Assembly: GCA_903904335.1 (NCBI GenBank)
Contig: CAIVCF010000034.1
Coordinates: 1 to 61,088, forward strand
Direction of reading: 5' to 3'
Length of the DNA: 61,088 nucleotides
DNA from: an uncultured Chitinophagaceae bacterium
GTDB lineage: Bacteria; Bacteroidota; Bacteroidia; Chitinophagales; Chitinophagaceae
Positions 42,886 to 54,434 of this stretch are shown one piece after another (the stretch's first letter is position 1; every line of letters begins with the position of its first letter). The notes under the pieces are model-generated. The model worked only from the letters and a program-made list of their open reading frames with translations, did no database searches and was not told the DNA's origin. The position numbers were made by a program, and so were the translations under genes.

Positions 42886-43536
42886 ATGCTTCGGGCAGAG
42901 AATATTCATAAAAAATACGGTCAATTACAGGTTCTGAAAGGCGTTGATATTACGATTGAAAAGAAGGAAATTGTGTCTATTGTCGGCTCTTCCGGTGCCG
43001 GAAAGAGCACTTTGCTGCATATTCTGGGCACTTTGGATAAACCCGATGAAGGGAAAATATTTTTGAACGATGAAGCTTTGCACCTGCTGAAAGGAAAGAA
43101 ACTCGCAAATTTCAGAAATAAGCATATCGGCTTTGTTTTTCAATTCCATCATTTATTGCCCGAATTTACTGCCGTAGAAAATGTTTCCATTCCGGGATGG
43201 ATCGCCGGCAGAAAGAAGAAAGAGGTGAACACTGAAGCCACAAGATTATTAGAATTATTAGGATTGAAAGAAAAAATAAATAATAAACCGCAGGAATTAA
43301 GTGGCGGAGAACAGCAACGCGTGGCAGTTGCAAGGGCTTTAATTAATCAGCCATCGATCGTTTTTGCAGATGAGCCCACCGGAAATTTAGATAGTCAAAA
43401 TGCTAAAGAACTGCATGAATTATTTGTGCGATTGAGAAATGAATTCGATCAAACATTTTTAATTGTTACGCACAACGAAGAATTGGCTGCAATGAGCGAC
43501 AGAACTTTGCACATGAAAGACGGATTGATTATTTGA
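42886..43536 (+). CDS. lolD: Lipoprotein-export ABC ATPase LolD
   Basis: A 216-residue ATPase that powers release of lipoproteins from the inner membrane by LolC/E-type permeases. Walker A GSSGAGKS (34-41), signature [15 protein letters not shown], Walker [13 protein letters not shown]. The LolD-type features are a short N-terminus and [21 protein letters not shown]. The permease is not adjacent. The lipoproteins at 3680, 4879, 7346 and 8754 would depend on this pathway. Confidence 0.88.
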   Translation: MLRAENIHKKYGQLQVLKGVDITIEKKEIVSIVGSSGAGKSTLLHILGTLDKPDEGKIFLNDEALHLLKGKKLANFRNKHIGFVFQFHHLLPEFTAVENVSIPGWIAGRKKKEVNTEATRLLELLGLKEKINNKPQELSGGEQQRVAVARALINQPSIVFADEPTGNLDSQNAKELHELFVRLRNEFDQTFLIVTHNEELAAMSDRTLHMKDGLII

Positions 43537-43560
43537 TGTGCAGATTTATCCATCTGCACA

Positions 43561-44121
43561 TTACACCCTCGCTTTCCAAGGCGTTTCTTCAACATTTAAT
43601 AAGTGCGCAATATATCTTGCCAACACAAATAAATAATCGCTCAATCGATTGAGATATTTAATGACAAGCATTTCTACAAACATTTCATTCTCGATCATAT
43701 TCACACAAATCCTTTCTGATCGTCTGCAAACACATCGCGCCACATGCGTAGTAGAAACAGCAATATGTCCGCCGGGTAAAATAAAATTTTTCATGGGTGG
43801 CAATAATTCATTCATTTGATCGATTTCTCTTTCCAATAAATGAATATCGCTTTCTTTCAGGTCAGGGATTCTCATCAATGGCTCTTTTTCAGGATCACAC
43901 GCCAATGATGAACCGATGGTAAATAATCTGTCCTGAATTTCTTTTAATATTATTTTGGTGTGATGGTCTAAAATTTGATCACTCACCAATCCGATAAAAG
44001 AATTCAATTCATCCACGGTACCGTAACTTTCAATACGGATATGGCTTTTGGGGACTTTGGTTCCGCCAATTAAAGATGTTTTGCCGAGATCTCCTGTTTT
44101 AGTATAAATTTTGGATGACAT
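43561..44121 (-). CDS. pduO: ATP:cob(I)alamin adenosyltransferase (PduO type)
   Basis: Makes adenosylcobalamin from cob(I)alamin and ATP. A 186-residue helical bundle with the ATP-binding start YTKTGDLGKTSLIGG (about 5-19) and the C-terminal LNRLSDYLFVLARY. Its product is the cofactor of the class II ribonucleotide reductase at the window start and of methylmalonyl-CoA mutase, implied by mce. Corrinoid may be taken up or made elsewhere. Confidence 0.93.
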   Translation of the reverse strand: MSSKIYTKTGDLGKTSLIGGTKVPKSHIRIESYGTVDELNSFIGLVSDQILDHHTKIILKEIQDRLFTIGSSLACDPEKEPLMRIPDLKESDIHLLEREIDQMNELLPPMKNFILPGGHIAVSTTHVARCVCRRSERICVNMIENEMFVEMLVIKYLNRLSDYLFVLARYIAHLLNVEETPWKARV

Positions 44122-44171
44122 GTGCTCTTATATTGGTATTGTTCAACAAAAATAGAAAAGGAAGGTTCAGA

Positions 44172-44199
44172 AATAAAAATGGAGAGCTGTACACTCTCC
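44172..44199 (-). terminator. Intrinsic terminator of the MacB-type ATPase gene
   Basis: On the - strand, GGAGAG and CTCTCC (plus positions 44194-44199 and 44181-44186) form a 6-bp stem followed by ATTTTTATTT. Confidence 0.65.
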
Positions 44200-44229
44200 A
44201 CAATTTCTCTACCAATTAATTGAAACAAA

Positions 44230-44955
44230 TCAATGCTCCAGCTTATGATCTTTATAATGTGTATGTGCTTCCTCTCCCGTTCTGTCACTTTCCACCAATC
44301 CATCTCTTAAACGCACAACACGTTTGGCATATCGCGCAATATCTTCCTCGTGTGTAACCAATACAACTGTATTTCCTGCTTCCTGAATCTTTCCGAAAAT
44401 TTCCATTACTTCAACAGATGTTTTAGAATCGAGGTTTCCGGTAGGTTCATCCGCCAATAACAAAGATGGATTATTTACCAATGCTCGGGCAATAGCAACA
44501 CGCTGTATTTGTCCGCCGCTTAATTCATTTGATTTATGATGGCTTCTGTCTTCTAAACCCACTTTCTTCAATGCTTCCATTGCTCTTTCCATTCTTTCTT
44601 TTTTGGGAACACCTGCATAAATCAATGGTAAGGCAACATTTTCTGCTGCGCTTAATCTCGGTAATAAATTAAATTGTTGAAATACAAAACCGATCTCAGT
44701 ATTTCTTACTTCTGCTAAATCATCATCAAGCATTTTACTTACATCTTTTCCGTTTAAGGTATATTTTCCTCCTGTTGGTGAATCAAGACAACCAAGAATA
44801 TTCATCAGCGTACTTTTTCCGCTACCTGACGGACCCATCAATGCTACATATTCATTCTTGAAAATATCAAGCGTTATGCCTTTTAATACAGGAATAGCCT
44901 GATTCCCCATGAAATAACTTTTTTGCAGGTCTTCTAATTTTATGATCGCATCCAT
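44230..44955 (-). CDS. MacB/LolD-type ABC transporter ATPase
   Basis: A 241-residue ATPase of the MacB-like group. Walker A GPSGSGKS (41-48), signature [15 protein letters not shown], Walker [13 protein letters not shown], switch His in VTHEEDIA. The C-terminal His/Lys/Glu-rich tail ([11 protein letters not shown]) is unusual. The permease is not adjacent, so the substrate is unknown. It lies 37 bp after gatC on the same strand. Confidence 0.9.
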   Translation of the reverse strand: MDAIIKLEDLQKSYFMGNQAIPVLKGITLDIFKNEYVALMGPSGSGKSTLMNILGCLDSPTGGKYTLNGKDVSKMLDDDLAEVRNTEIGFVFQQFNLLPRLSAAENVALPLIYAGVPKKERMERAMEALKKVGLEDRSHHKSNELSGGQIQRVAIARALVNNPSLLLADEPTGNLDSKTSVEVMEIFGKIQEAGNTVVLVTHEEDIARYAKRVVRLRDGLVESDRTGEEAHTHYKDHKLEH

Positions 44956-44992
44956 ATAGTAACTGAATTTGTTCTTGAATTAAATGATGAAT

Positions 44993-45283
44993 TTATTTTT
45001 TGATCACAGTAGGCACTTTAAAAAATTCCTCATCCTTTAATGGTGCATTGCGTAATGCTTCTGCACGACTAACACTACCTTTCACAACATCATCACGTAA
45101 TACATTTACAGTATCGTTCATGTGCAATAAAGGTTCAACACCTGTTGTGTCAATCTCATTGAGCTGTTCTACAAAGGCAATCATGTTCTGAAGGTCTTTC
45201 TTTACTGATTCTTTCTCCTTTTCATCAAAACGCAATCTTGCCAAATGAGCCAGATTCTCTATTGTTGCATCTGTTACCTGCAT
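44993..45283 (-). CDS. gatC: Aspartyl/glutamyl-tRNA amidotransferase subunit C
   Basis: A 96-residue subunit that stabilises the GatAB amidotransferase, which converts Glu-tRNA(Gln) or Asp-tRNA(Asn). The opening IENLAHLARLRFDEKE, the middle GVEPLLHMNDTVNVLRDD and the C-terminal NAPLKDEEFFKVPTVIKK are family hallmarks. gatA and gatB are not in the window, which is common in this phylum. Confidence 0.95.
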   Translation of the reverse strand: MQVTDATIENLAHLARLRFDEKEKESVKKDLQNMIAFVEQLNEIDTTGVEPLLHMNDTVNVLRDDVVKGSVSRAEALRNAPLKDEEFFKVPTVIKK

Positions 45284-45396
45284 AATGACAAATGTAGCCG
45301 AAATAGATGCAATTTTTCCAATGTTTTTGATGGATGAGTGTGATTAAGGGAAATATTTTATCTTGCCATTATTACTTTTCAGAAAGACCCTTACTT

Positions 45397-46179
45397 ATGA
45401 GTGATTCCCCGGCATACCGTTTTCCATTTTCAATTAAAGTATTGGTTGCAGAAGACAATGAGATGAGTAAGCTGCTTGTAACAAGCGTTTTAAGCAATTG
45501 GGGGCTTGAATACAGCGTTGCTTCCAACGGAAATGAAGCTGTTGATCTGATGCAGCAATATGATTTTGACCTGATATTAATGGATATACAAATGCCCGAA
45601 AAAGACGGCATCGAAGCCACCATCGATATCCGCAATTTTTGGGATGAGCGGAAAAAGAAAATTCCCATCATTGCCTTAACAGCCAATACTGCGGCACAAG
45701 AACAGCAGAAATGTATTGCTGCAGGAATGAACGGGTTTCTTAACAAACCTTTCAAGGAAAAAGATTTGTTTGAGTTGATTGAAAACACCATTCATCAGCA
45801 TCAGAAAAAGAACAATTCAACGCATCAAAGCAATGTGAAAGAATATAACCTTTCTCTGATTGAAGAACTGATGGGTGGTGACAGAGAATCTGTGAAAAAG
45901 ATCGTTCAAAGTTTTATTCAATCCATTCCTCCATCTGTTGCAGCCATGCAGGAGGCCTGCGATGCAAAAGACTGGTTAAGCACTTCAAAATGCGCACATA
46001 ACTTAAAAGCGAATATTGATACACTGCAGATGAATATCATTCATGAAGATGTAAAGAACATTGAAATAAACGGGAAGCAGGGAATCGATCTTGCGTTAAT
46101 CCCATCAATGGTGAGCAAAGTAAAAAAAGTGATTGAAGAAACAATTGATCAGTTAAAAGAAGAGTTCGACTTAAGATAA
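45397..46179 (+). CDS. REC-Hpt phosphorelay protein
   Basis: A 260-residue protein (start 45397) with a receiver domain carrying Asp63 (LILMDIQMPEKDG) and a C-terminal Hpt domain with phosphate-carrying His201 (CAHNLKAN). There is no output domain, so it passes phosphate within a multistep relay. An in-frame start 21 codons upstream (45334) is less likely because a -7-like sequence (TATCTTG near 45359) lies between. The partner kinase is not identified. Confidence 0.87.
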   Translation: MSDSPAYRFPFSIKVLVAEDNEMSKLLVTSVLSNWGLEYSVASNGNEAVDLMQQYDFDLILMDIQMPEKDGIEATIDIRNFWDERKKKIPIIALTANTAAQEQQKCIAAGMNGFLNKPFKEKDLFELIENTIHQHQKKNNSTHQSNVKEYNLSLIEELMGGDRESVKKIVQSFIQSIPPSVAAMQEACDAKDWLSTSKCAHNLKANIDTLQMNIIHEDVKNIEINGKQGIDLALIPSMVSKVKKVIEETIDQLKEEFDLR

Positions 46180-46182
46180 TCC

Positions 46183-46731
46183 TTATTTTTTTTCTCTTAC
46201 GGATTTATAAATTTTGATGGCACTCATCAAAACAATGATAAAGAGAAACAAACCCACTAATCCCCAAACAAAACTGATACTTTGTTTTACAGTAACAAGC
46301 ATCACTGTTGCAATTAAAATAATAGTGGCTACTTCATTCCATATTCTCAATTGTTGCGAGCTGTATTTATAAATTCCTTTTACTTGTTGCTGATAAATGA
46401 TCTGAAGAGTCCAGTGATAAATGTAAAGCAGCAAAACAAAAATAAGTTTGATGAGCAGCCATCTGCCTTCGGCCATAAATATCAAATGATACCATCCACC
46501 GTGAAATAAGACAGTCACACCAAAAAATAAAGTTAATATGGCAGAAGGCCATGTAATACCGTACCACAAGCGTTTGGTCATGATGAGCAATTGTTCTCTT
46601 ACAGCATTTTTTTCTGCTTCGTTTTTTTCACCTGCTTCAGTGAGATAAATAAATAAACGCGGAATATAAAATAATCCTGCAAACCAGGTTACCACAAAAA
46701 CGATATGCAATGCTTTAAAATAGAGATACAT
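46183..46731 (-). CDS. hemJ: Protoporphyrinogen IX oxidase HemJ
   Basis: Oxidises protoporphyrinogen IX to protoporphyrin IX in the membrane. 182 residues with four or five helices. The opening YFKALHIVFVVTWFAGLFYIPRLFIY contains the conserved His9 and the family sequence. It lies 16 bp after hemH on the same strand, which supports HemJ over the related CopD family. It fills the only gap between HemF and HemH products. Confidence 0.88.
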   Translation of the reverse strand: MYLYFKALHIVFVVTWFAGLFYIPRLFIYLTEAGEKNEAEKNAVREQLLIMTKRLWYGITWPSAILTLFFGVTVLFHGGWYHLIFMAEGRWLLIKLIFVLLLYIYHWTLQIIYQQQVKGIYKYSSQQLRIWNEVATIILIATVMLVTVKQSISFVWGLVGLFLFIIVLMSAIKIYKSVREKK

Positions 46732-46747
46732 GATATCGATAAATTTT

Positions 46748-47797
46748 TTATGAAAAAATCATTTCTGAATTTCCGGCTTCATATTCTTTGATCCATTTTG
46801 AAATTGCTTCCACCCAAAGCGGATGTGTATTTAAACAAGGGATCATTGTAAAAGATTCTCCACCGGCATGTAAAAAAGTTTCTTTACCACGCTCTGCTAT
46901 TTCTTCCAATGTTTCTAAACAATCACTTACAAATGCCGGGCACAAGATCAATATTTTTTTGATCCCTTCTTTGGGTAATTCTTCCAAACGTATGTCAGTA
47001 AATGGTTGCAACCATCCTTTACCTAAACGAGACTGAAAAGAAAGGCTGTATTTATTTTGAGGAATGTTTAATTTCTGTGTAACCAGTTTAGTTGTTGTAA
47101 ATACCTGATGACGGTAACAGGTTGCGTGTGCAAGAGAATCAACATTGCAGCAATTATTCACTTGCAGACAATGTGTTTTTGTTGTATCGCTTTTACGGAT
47201 ATGCCTTTCCGGTATTCCGTGATAACTGAAAACGATCTGATCATATTCCTGATCCAGATAAGGTTGAATGGATGCGGCTAATGCATCAATATAATTTGCG
47301 TCGTTATAAAATGGTTTGATGGTCGTTAACTTAAATCCATATTTATTTTTTTTATGGATCTCATATGCATATTCAACAGCTGTTTCATAACTGCTCATGG
47401 CATAATGCGGATACAACGGAAATAAAATAACTTCTTCCAGATCAGGAACAGCTTTCAATAATTTTTCAAATCCTTCTGCAGGATCGGGATTGCCGTAACG
47501 CATGATCATTTCAACGGGCTCATCAAACTTTTCCTGAACAGCTTTTTGTAATTCTTTCGTTAATACAATTAATGGTGAGCCGCCTTTTGTCCATATCGTT
47601 TTATATGCTTCGGCAGATTTGGGCGCACGAAAAGGGACAATGATTCCTCTTACCAATAATGCTCTTGCCATAAAAGGGATATCGATCACCTTTTCATCCA
47701 TTAAAAATTCATTCAAATAACCTCTTACATCTTTAACAGATGTTGAATCAGGTGAACCCAGATTCATTAATAATATTCCCCGCTTGATTTTCTGCAT
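46748..47797 (-). CDS. hemH: Ferrochelatase
   Basis: Inserts iron into protoporphyrin IX. 349 residues. Catalytic His193 lies in FSYHGIPERH, and the opening GILLMNLGSPDSTSVKDVRGYL is standard. Four cysteines (CLQVNNCCN ... ATCYRHQ, about 209-232) cluster after the active site. Some bacterial ferrochelatases carry a [2Fe-2S] cluster, but its presence here is not shown. It is transcribed with hemJ, divergently from hemA. Confidence 0.95.
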   Translation of the reverse strand: MQKIKRGILLMNLGSPDSTSVKDVRGYLNEFLMDEKVIDIPFMARALLVRGIIVPFRAPKSAEAYKTIWTKGGSPLIVLTKELQKAVQEKFDEPVEMIMRYGNPDPAEGFEKLLKAVPDLEEVILFPLYPHYAMSSYETAVEYAYEIHKKNKYGFKLTTIKPFYNDANYIDALAASIQPYLDQEYDQIVFSYHGIPERHIRKSDTTKTHCLQVNNCCNVDSLAHATCYRHQVFTTTKLVTQKLNIPQNKYSLSFQSRLGKGWLQPFTDIRLEELPKEGIKKILILCPAFVSDCLETLEEIAERGKETFLHAGGESFTMIPCLNTHPLWVEAISKWIKEYEAGNSEMIFS

Positions 47798-47933
47798 AAA
47801 GATTAAATGTTTACAAATGTAATTAACAAGAGTAGCTAAAGAATGTTCATTGTCATAAAACTGTTTAAAAAAATGAGAATTATCATCTTTACCGATTGAA
47901 TAATGAATAAAAAATTATACTATGTTATTAAAG

Positions 47934-47962
47934 ATGACAGACAAATGACACACGAATGACGG
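47934..47962 (+). promoter_or_regulatory. Three 11-bp phased direct repeats upstream of hemA
   Basis: ATGACAgACaA, ATGACAcACgA and ATGACGga begin at 47934, 47945 and 47956, exactly 11 bp apart. They lie 31 bp upstream of the hemA -7 box in the divergent hemH-hemA intergenic region, which suggests an operator on one face of the helix. Confidence 0.5.
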
Positions 47963-47992
47963 ATATCATCTTTTCGAGGAATCTTCTGAAGA

Positions 47993-48000
47993 TACATTTG
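47993..48000 (+). promoter_or_regulatory. hemA -7 promoter box
   Basis: TACATTTG matches TAnnTTTG exactly. TTTTCG (47970-47975) is at about -33 distance. The hemA ATG is 27 bp downstream. Confidence 0.6.
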
Positions 48001-48026
48001 CGTACGTAATTGAAAAGCGGAAGACA

Positions 48027-49247
48027 ATGCACCTGAATCAATTTTTTGTGATCGGAATTAACTACAAAAAAACGGATGTTTCCATCAGGGGACAGTTTGC
48101 GATTAATGCCGATCAATACAACGCATTGCTTCAGAAAGCTAACGAGCAAGAGATCAGAGAAATATTTGTTTTAAGCACTTGCAACCGTACCGAAGTATAT
48201 GCATTGGCACCCAGTGCTGCGGTTTTAATCCAACTACTTTGCAGCGAAACGGCAGGTTCAGCGAATACATTTAAAGAATTGTGCTATATCAAACAGGGTC
48301 AGGAAGCAGTTGAACATATGTTCTCTGTTGGCGCAGGATTGGATTCGCAGATATTAGGCGATTATGAAATAGTGGGCCAGATGAAAATTGCCGTAAAATT
48401 TTCCAGAGAAAAAGGTTTTATTGGTTCTTTCATGGAGAGATTGTTCAATACTGTTTTACAGGCTTCTAAAGAAATTAAAAATCAAACTGCATTAAGCGGC
48501 GGAACAGTTTCAGTTTCTTTTGCAGCCATTCAATTCTTGAGAGAAAATGTGAATGATGTTGCCGGTAAAAAAATCGTGTTATTAGGAACAGGAAAAATTG
48601 GAAAGAATACCTGCAAGAATTTAGTTGATTATTTGCATACGCGTAACATCACCTTGATCAATCGTACTGAGGAAAAAGCGTTGGAATTAGCTGCAGAATT
48701 AAAATTGCTGACAGCTCAGATGGATGATTTAGACCAACAGGTATCAGATGCAGATATTATTATTGTTGCAACAAATGCTGAAGTTCCAGTTATTACAAAA
48801 GCTTCGCTCATCAACAGCAATAAAAAAGTTTTAATCGATCTTTCCATTCCCAATAATATTGAAGCAAGTGCAAAAGAATTAGCGCATATCACTCTGGTAA
48901 ATGTGGATGATCTTGCCAAGATCAACGATGCTACTTTACAAAAAAGGATCGATGAAGTGCCTAAAGCAAAAGCAATCATCCGGAAGTTCATGAATGAATT
49001 TTACGAATGGAATTGCATGCGTAAATATGCTCCGGTATTAAGGGCTTTGAAAGAAAAACTACATGACCTGCATACCTGCAATCTCTTTTTATCATCTTTT
49101 GAATACGAAGAAATGGCCGAACCAAATTCAGAGTATATTCAAAAAGTGGTGAACAATATGGCCATTAAAATGCGCCGTCAGCATACTCCGGGCTGTAATT
49201 ATATTCAGGCCATAAATGATTACATTGCACAACCTGTGTTAGCATAA
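48027..49247 (+). CDS. hemA: Glutamyl-tRNA reductase
   Basis: First committed step of heme synthesis by the C5 route. 406 residues. Active-site Cys52 lies in LSTCNRTEVYA, and the NADPH domain has LLGTGKIGKNT (about 185-195). The C-terminal dimerisation helix is present. It is the first gene of the hem operon, where end-product control would be expected. Confidence 0.95.
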   Translation: MHLNQFFVIGINYKKTDVSIRGQFAINADQYNALLQKANEQEIREIFVLSTCNRTEVYALAPSAAVLIQLLCSETAGSANTFKELCYIKQGQEAVEHMFSVGAGLDSQILGDYEIVGQMKIAVKFSREKGFIGSFMERLFNTVLQASKEIKNQTALSGGTVSVSFAAIQFLRENVNDVAGKKIVLLGTGKIGKNTCKNLVDYLHTRNITLINRTEEKALELAAELKLLTAQMDDLDQQVSDADIIIVATNAEVPVITKASLINSNKKVLIDLSIPNNIEASAKELAHITLVNVDDLAKINDATLQKRIDEVPKAKAIIRKFMNEFYEWNCMRKYAPVLRALKEKLHDLHTCNLFLSSFEYEEMAEPNSEYIQKVVNNMAIKMRRQHTPGCNYIQAINDYIAQPVLA

Positions 49248-49257
49248 TCAACATTTC

Positions 49258-50280
49258 ATGAAAAAAATTTTACGTATTGGCACACGCGATAGTCAATTGG
49301 CTGTCTGGCAAGCAACATTTGTAAAAAATGAATTGGTCAAACATGGCATTGCATCTGAATTAGTATTAATTAAAAGTGACGGCGATATTGATTTGGTTAC
49401 GCCACTCTACGAAATCGGTGTGCAGGGTGTATTCACCAAAACTTTAGATGCAGCATTATTAAGTGATAAGATTGATATAGCTGTTCATTCGATGAAAGAT
49501 GTACCAACGCAATTAGCGAAAGGCATTCAGCAAGCTGCTGTTTTAAAAAGAGCGAATTATAAAGATATTTTAGTATGGCATCCGGATATTGATAAAAGAA
49601 ACAACCCTTTTGCAAGAAGCAGTCATACCACTACTATGAGAGGAAAAAAGGTAATTAAAAAAAGTAGTTGGTCTATTCCACTTCGTGAAGATCCTTCAAA
49701 TCCCGGTAAGCCTGAAAAAATATGCATTGCGACAAGTTCAGTGCGCAGAATTGCTCAATGGAAAAATCGTTTCCCTGATAGTATCATTGAAAATTTAAGA
49801 GGCAATGTAAACACGCGATTAAAAAAATTAAAAGAAAGCGACTGGCATGGAGCCATTTTTGCTGCAGCCGGTTTAGAGAGAATAAATCTTCGCCCTGAAC
49901 ATTCAATTGAATTAGATTGGATGTTACCTGCTCCTGCACAAGGTGCTATCATGATTGTTTGCAGAGAAAATGATACAGAGTCAAAAAATAAAAGTGCTTT
50001 ATTGAATGATGAAACAACAGCTATCTGTACTAAGATCGAAAGAGATTTTTTAAGAACATTAATGGGCGGTTGCTCCACTCCCATCAGCGCTTTGGCTGAA
50101 ATAGAAAAAGACAGGATAAACTTTAAGTGCAGTATTCTTTCTTTGGATGGAAAAGAAAAAGCGGAGACATCTTACAGTGTTTTTAAAAACGAAGTTGATT
50201 TAGGTGTTACCGCTGCAAATTTTATTTTGGAAAATGGCGGCAGGAAGATCGTCGAAAAAATCCGCAATGTCGGCATATAA
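49258..50280 (+). CDS. hemC: Hydroxymethylbilane synthase
   Basis: Condenses four porphobilinogens. 340 residues, longer than the usual 305-315. The opening IGTRDSQLAVWQA and HSMKDVPT are standard, and the dipyrromethane cofactor attaches to Cys272 (MGGCSTP). The extra length is an insertion of roughly 30 residues between ILVWHP (about 104-109) and CIATSSVRR (about 156-164), rich in Lys, Arg and Ser. Confidence 0.95.
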   Translation: MKKILRIGTRDSQLAVWQATFVKNELVKHGIASELVLIKSDGDIDLVTPLYEIGVQGVFTKTLDAALLSDKIDIAVHSMKDVPTQLAKGIQQAAVLKRANYKDILVWHPDIDKRNNPFARSSHTTTMRGKKVIKKSSWSIPLREDPSNPGKPEKICIATSSVRRIAQWKNRFPDSIIENLRGNVNTRLKKLKESDWHGAIFAAAGLERINLRPEHSIELDWMLPAPAQGAIMIVCRENDTESKNKSALLNDETTAICTKIERDFLRTLMGGCSTPISALAEIEKDRINFKCSILSLDGKEKAETSYSVFKNEVDLGVTAANFILENGGRKIVEKIRNVGI

Positions 50281-50977
50281 GTTTCACATATTATGCACCC
50301 GACCACTGGATGAATCCATCATTCATAAAGCTGTACTGAAGTCTGTCAAGATTGATGTGGACTCATTTATAAAAACAGAAAGCATTCATTCAACTGATAT
50401 CATTCATCAGATACGATCATTCCAAACAAAAACATTAACCGCAGTTTTCACGAGCATGAATGCTGTGGAATCTGTCATCAAACATCTTACGCAAAAACCT
50501 GACTGGCAAATATTTTCGATGGGCGGCATTACGAAAGAAAAAGTATATGCTTTTTTCGGAGAAGGCTCTGTAGCAGCTACTGCAAAGAATGCTACCGCAC
50601 TGACAGAAAAGATCATTGCAAAACGGTCGATCAAAGAACTTGTTTTCTTTTGCGGAGATCAACGAATGAATGAATTACCTGAGACATTGTCTCAGCATGG
50701 AATTAAAGTGATTGAATTGGTGGTTTATAAAACTATTCAAACACCTAAAACAATAAAAAGGAATTATGATGCCGTTGTTTTTTTTAGCCCGAGTGCCGTA
50801 CATAGTTTCTTTTCTGTGAACACTTTACCTACCAATACTGTTATCTTTTCAATCGGCAAAACAACAACTGCAACTATTCAATCTTATTGCAGTAATATGA
50901 TCATCACAAGTGAATGGCCGGGAAAAGAACAGATGATCGACAGAGTATTGGATTATTTTGATTCAAATAAAAAATAA
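50267..50977 (+). CDS. hemD: Uroporphyrinogen-III synthase
   Basis: Closes and inverts ring D of the tetrapyrrole. 236 residues with the start at 50267, which overlaps hemC by 14 bp; an in-frame start at 50204 would overlap by 77 bp. Sequence conservation is low in this family. [25 protein letters not shown] and [14 protein letters not shown] fit the two-domain fold, and its place between hemC and hemE supports the call. Confidence 0.9.
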   Translation: MSAYKFHILCTRPLDESIIHKAVLKSVKIDVDSFIKTESIHSTDIIHQIRSFQTKTLTAVFTSMNAVESVIKHLTQKPDWQIFSMGGITKEKVYAFFGEGSVAATAKNATALTEKIIAKRSIKELVFFCGDQRMNELPETLSQHGIKVIELVVYKTIQTPKTIKRNYDAVVFFSPSAVHSFFSVNTLPTNTVIFSIGKTTTATIQSYCSNMIITSEWPGKEQMIDRVLDYFDSNKK

Positions 50978-50979
50978 GC

Positions 50980-52014
50980 ATGAATATTTTAAAAAATGAT
51001 TTGTTGCTGAGAACATTGCGTGGCGAAAAAACAGAACGTACGCCTGTGTGGATGATGCGTCAGGCAGGAAGATATTTGCCTGAATATATGGTATTAAGAA
51101 AACAATACAGTTTTTTTGAAAGATGTCAAACGCCTGAATTAGCTGCTGCCATTACATTACAGCCCGTTGATATTATTGGCGTGGATGCTGCCATTTTATT
51201 TTCTGATATCTTAGTTGTTCCACAGGCAATGGGATTGGAAGTGCAATTGATCGAGAGCAAAGGACCGATACTTCCAGATCCGATCAAAACAGTGAAAGAC
51301 TTGATACGCGTTCGTGTTCCAAATGTTGATGAAACATTGGGTTATGTTTTTGATGCCATCAAATTAATTAAACAGGAATTGAATTGGCGTGTTCCTTTGA
51401 TTGGTTTTGCAGGTGCACCATGGACCATCCTTTGTTATATGGTTCAGGGAAAAGGTTCTAAAACATTTGATGAGGCCAAAGCATTTTGTTACATGCAACC
51501 CGAATTAGCGCATCAATTATTGCAAATGATCACCGATACAACCATCGCTTATTTAAAAGGACAAATTGCTGCGGGTGCAGATACCATTCAAATATTTGAT
51601 AGTTGGGGTGGTTTATTAGGCCCCGATGATTTTGAAAACATTTCATTGAAATATATCAGGCAAATTGTTACCGCATTAAAAGACAAAGCACCAGTAATCA
51701 TTTTTGCAAAAGGCGCATGGCATAGTTTAGGATCAATGGCAGCAACAGGTGCAGCAGGTTTAGGAATTGATTGGTGCATCTCACCAAAAATGGCCAGACA
51801 ATTTGCAGGTGATCATGTAACACTTCAGGGAAACTTTGATCCTGCAAAATTATTGTCGCCGATCCCAGTCATCAAAAAAGAAGTGAAAGCAATGATCAAT
51901 GCATTTGGCAAAGAAAGATATGTTGCCAATTTAGGTCATGGTATTTTACCGAATGTTCCCGTTGATCATGCAAGGGCATTTGTTGATACCGTGAAGGAAG
52001 AAAGCAGTAAATGA
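50980..52014 (+). CDS. hemE: Uroporphyrinogen decarboxylase
   Basis: Converts uroporphyrinogen III to coproporphyrinogen III. 344 residues. [15 protein letters not shown] (about 22-36) and [20 protein letters not shown] (about 141-160) are family signatures, and the end [14 protein letters not shown] is typical. It starts 2 bp after hemD. A dispersed repeat separates it from hemF. Confidence 0.96.
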   Translation: MNILKNDLLLRTLRGEKTERTPVWMMRQAGRYLPEYMVLRKQYSFFERCQTPELAAAITLQPVDIIGVDAAILFSDILVVPQAMGLEVQLIESKGPILPDPIKTVKDLIRVRVPNVDETLGYVFDAIKLIKQELNWRVPLIGFAGAPWTILCYMVQGKGSKTFDEAKAFCYMQPELAHQLLQMITDTTIAYLKGQIAAGADTIQIFDSWGGLLGPDDFENISLKYIRQIVTALKDKAPVIIFAKGAWHSLGSMAATGAAGLGIDWCISPKMARQFAGDHVTLQGNFDPAKLLSPIPVIKKEVKAMINAFGKERYVANLGHGILPNVPVDHARAFVDTVKEESSK

Positions 52015-52030
52015 TGAGTCATGCTTTGAA

Positions 52031-52075
52031 AGTACAAGTGAGTGACACAACAGAAGATGCCATGAAATACAATAG
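52031..52075 (+). repeat. Dispersed intergenic repeat, copy 6
   Basis: AGTACAAGTGAGTGACACAAC then AGAAGATGCCATGAAAT. It shares the decayed centre with copy 3 and the right flank with copy 5. It lies inside the hem operon. Confidence 0.7.
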
Positions 52076-52106
52076 TCGGAAAAAAATAAAAATATTTGTT
52101 TAGAAA

Positions 52107-54012
<1,906 letters not shown>

Positions 54013-54028
54013 CCCTTAATAGTTTTTT

Positions 54029-54334
54029 ATGTTTATCATCGAATTGACTTACAAAGTTTCTCCCGAAGAAATTGATAAGAACTTAGAAGCTCACATGGAT
54101 TACATCGACAAATATTATAGTACCGGGCATTTCTTGGCATCAGGTCGTCAAGAACCACGTACAGGTGGAATTATTTTTGCCAGAGCAAAAAGCAGAGAAA
54201 GAATAGAAGACATAGTTTCTAAAGATCCTTTGAATAGTAAAGGTTTGGCGGATTTTAAAATCATAGAATTTAAAGCAACAAAGAATACAAAAGAGTATAA
54301 AGCGTTTGTTGGCGAAGAATATACTTTTGAGTAG
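54029..54334 (+). CDS. YciI-family protein
   Basis: A 101-residue protein of the ferredoxin-like YciI fold: the opening FIIELTYKVSPEEIDKNLEAH, then HFLASGRQEPRTGGIIFARA. The His/Asp pair typical of the family (DYIDKYY, GHFLASG) is present. Enzymatic role unknown. It sits 16 bp after hemB and before hemL, so it may be co-transcribed without being a heme enzyme. Confidence 0.87.
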   Translation: MFIIELTYKVSPEEIDKNLEAHMDYIDKYYSTGHFLASGRQEPRTGGIIFARAKSRERIEDIVSKDPLNSKGLADFKIIEFKATKNTKEYKAFVGEEYTFE

Positions 54335-54367
54335 TTTTCTTTTTTAGTCAGCCATATAACATTACTC

Positions 54368-54396
54368 AACTTCGTTGCGTCGCACACTTGTGCATA
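54368..54396 (-). repeat. Dispersed intergenic repeat, copy 7 (inverted)
   Basis: On the - strand it reads GCACAAGTGTGCGACGCAAC then GAAGTTG. It lies between yciI and hemL. Confidence 0.75.
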
Positions 54397-54434
54397 AACA
54401 AGTGAATCAACTTTTATAAACTTGTATTAAGCAT

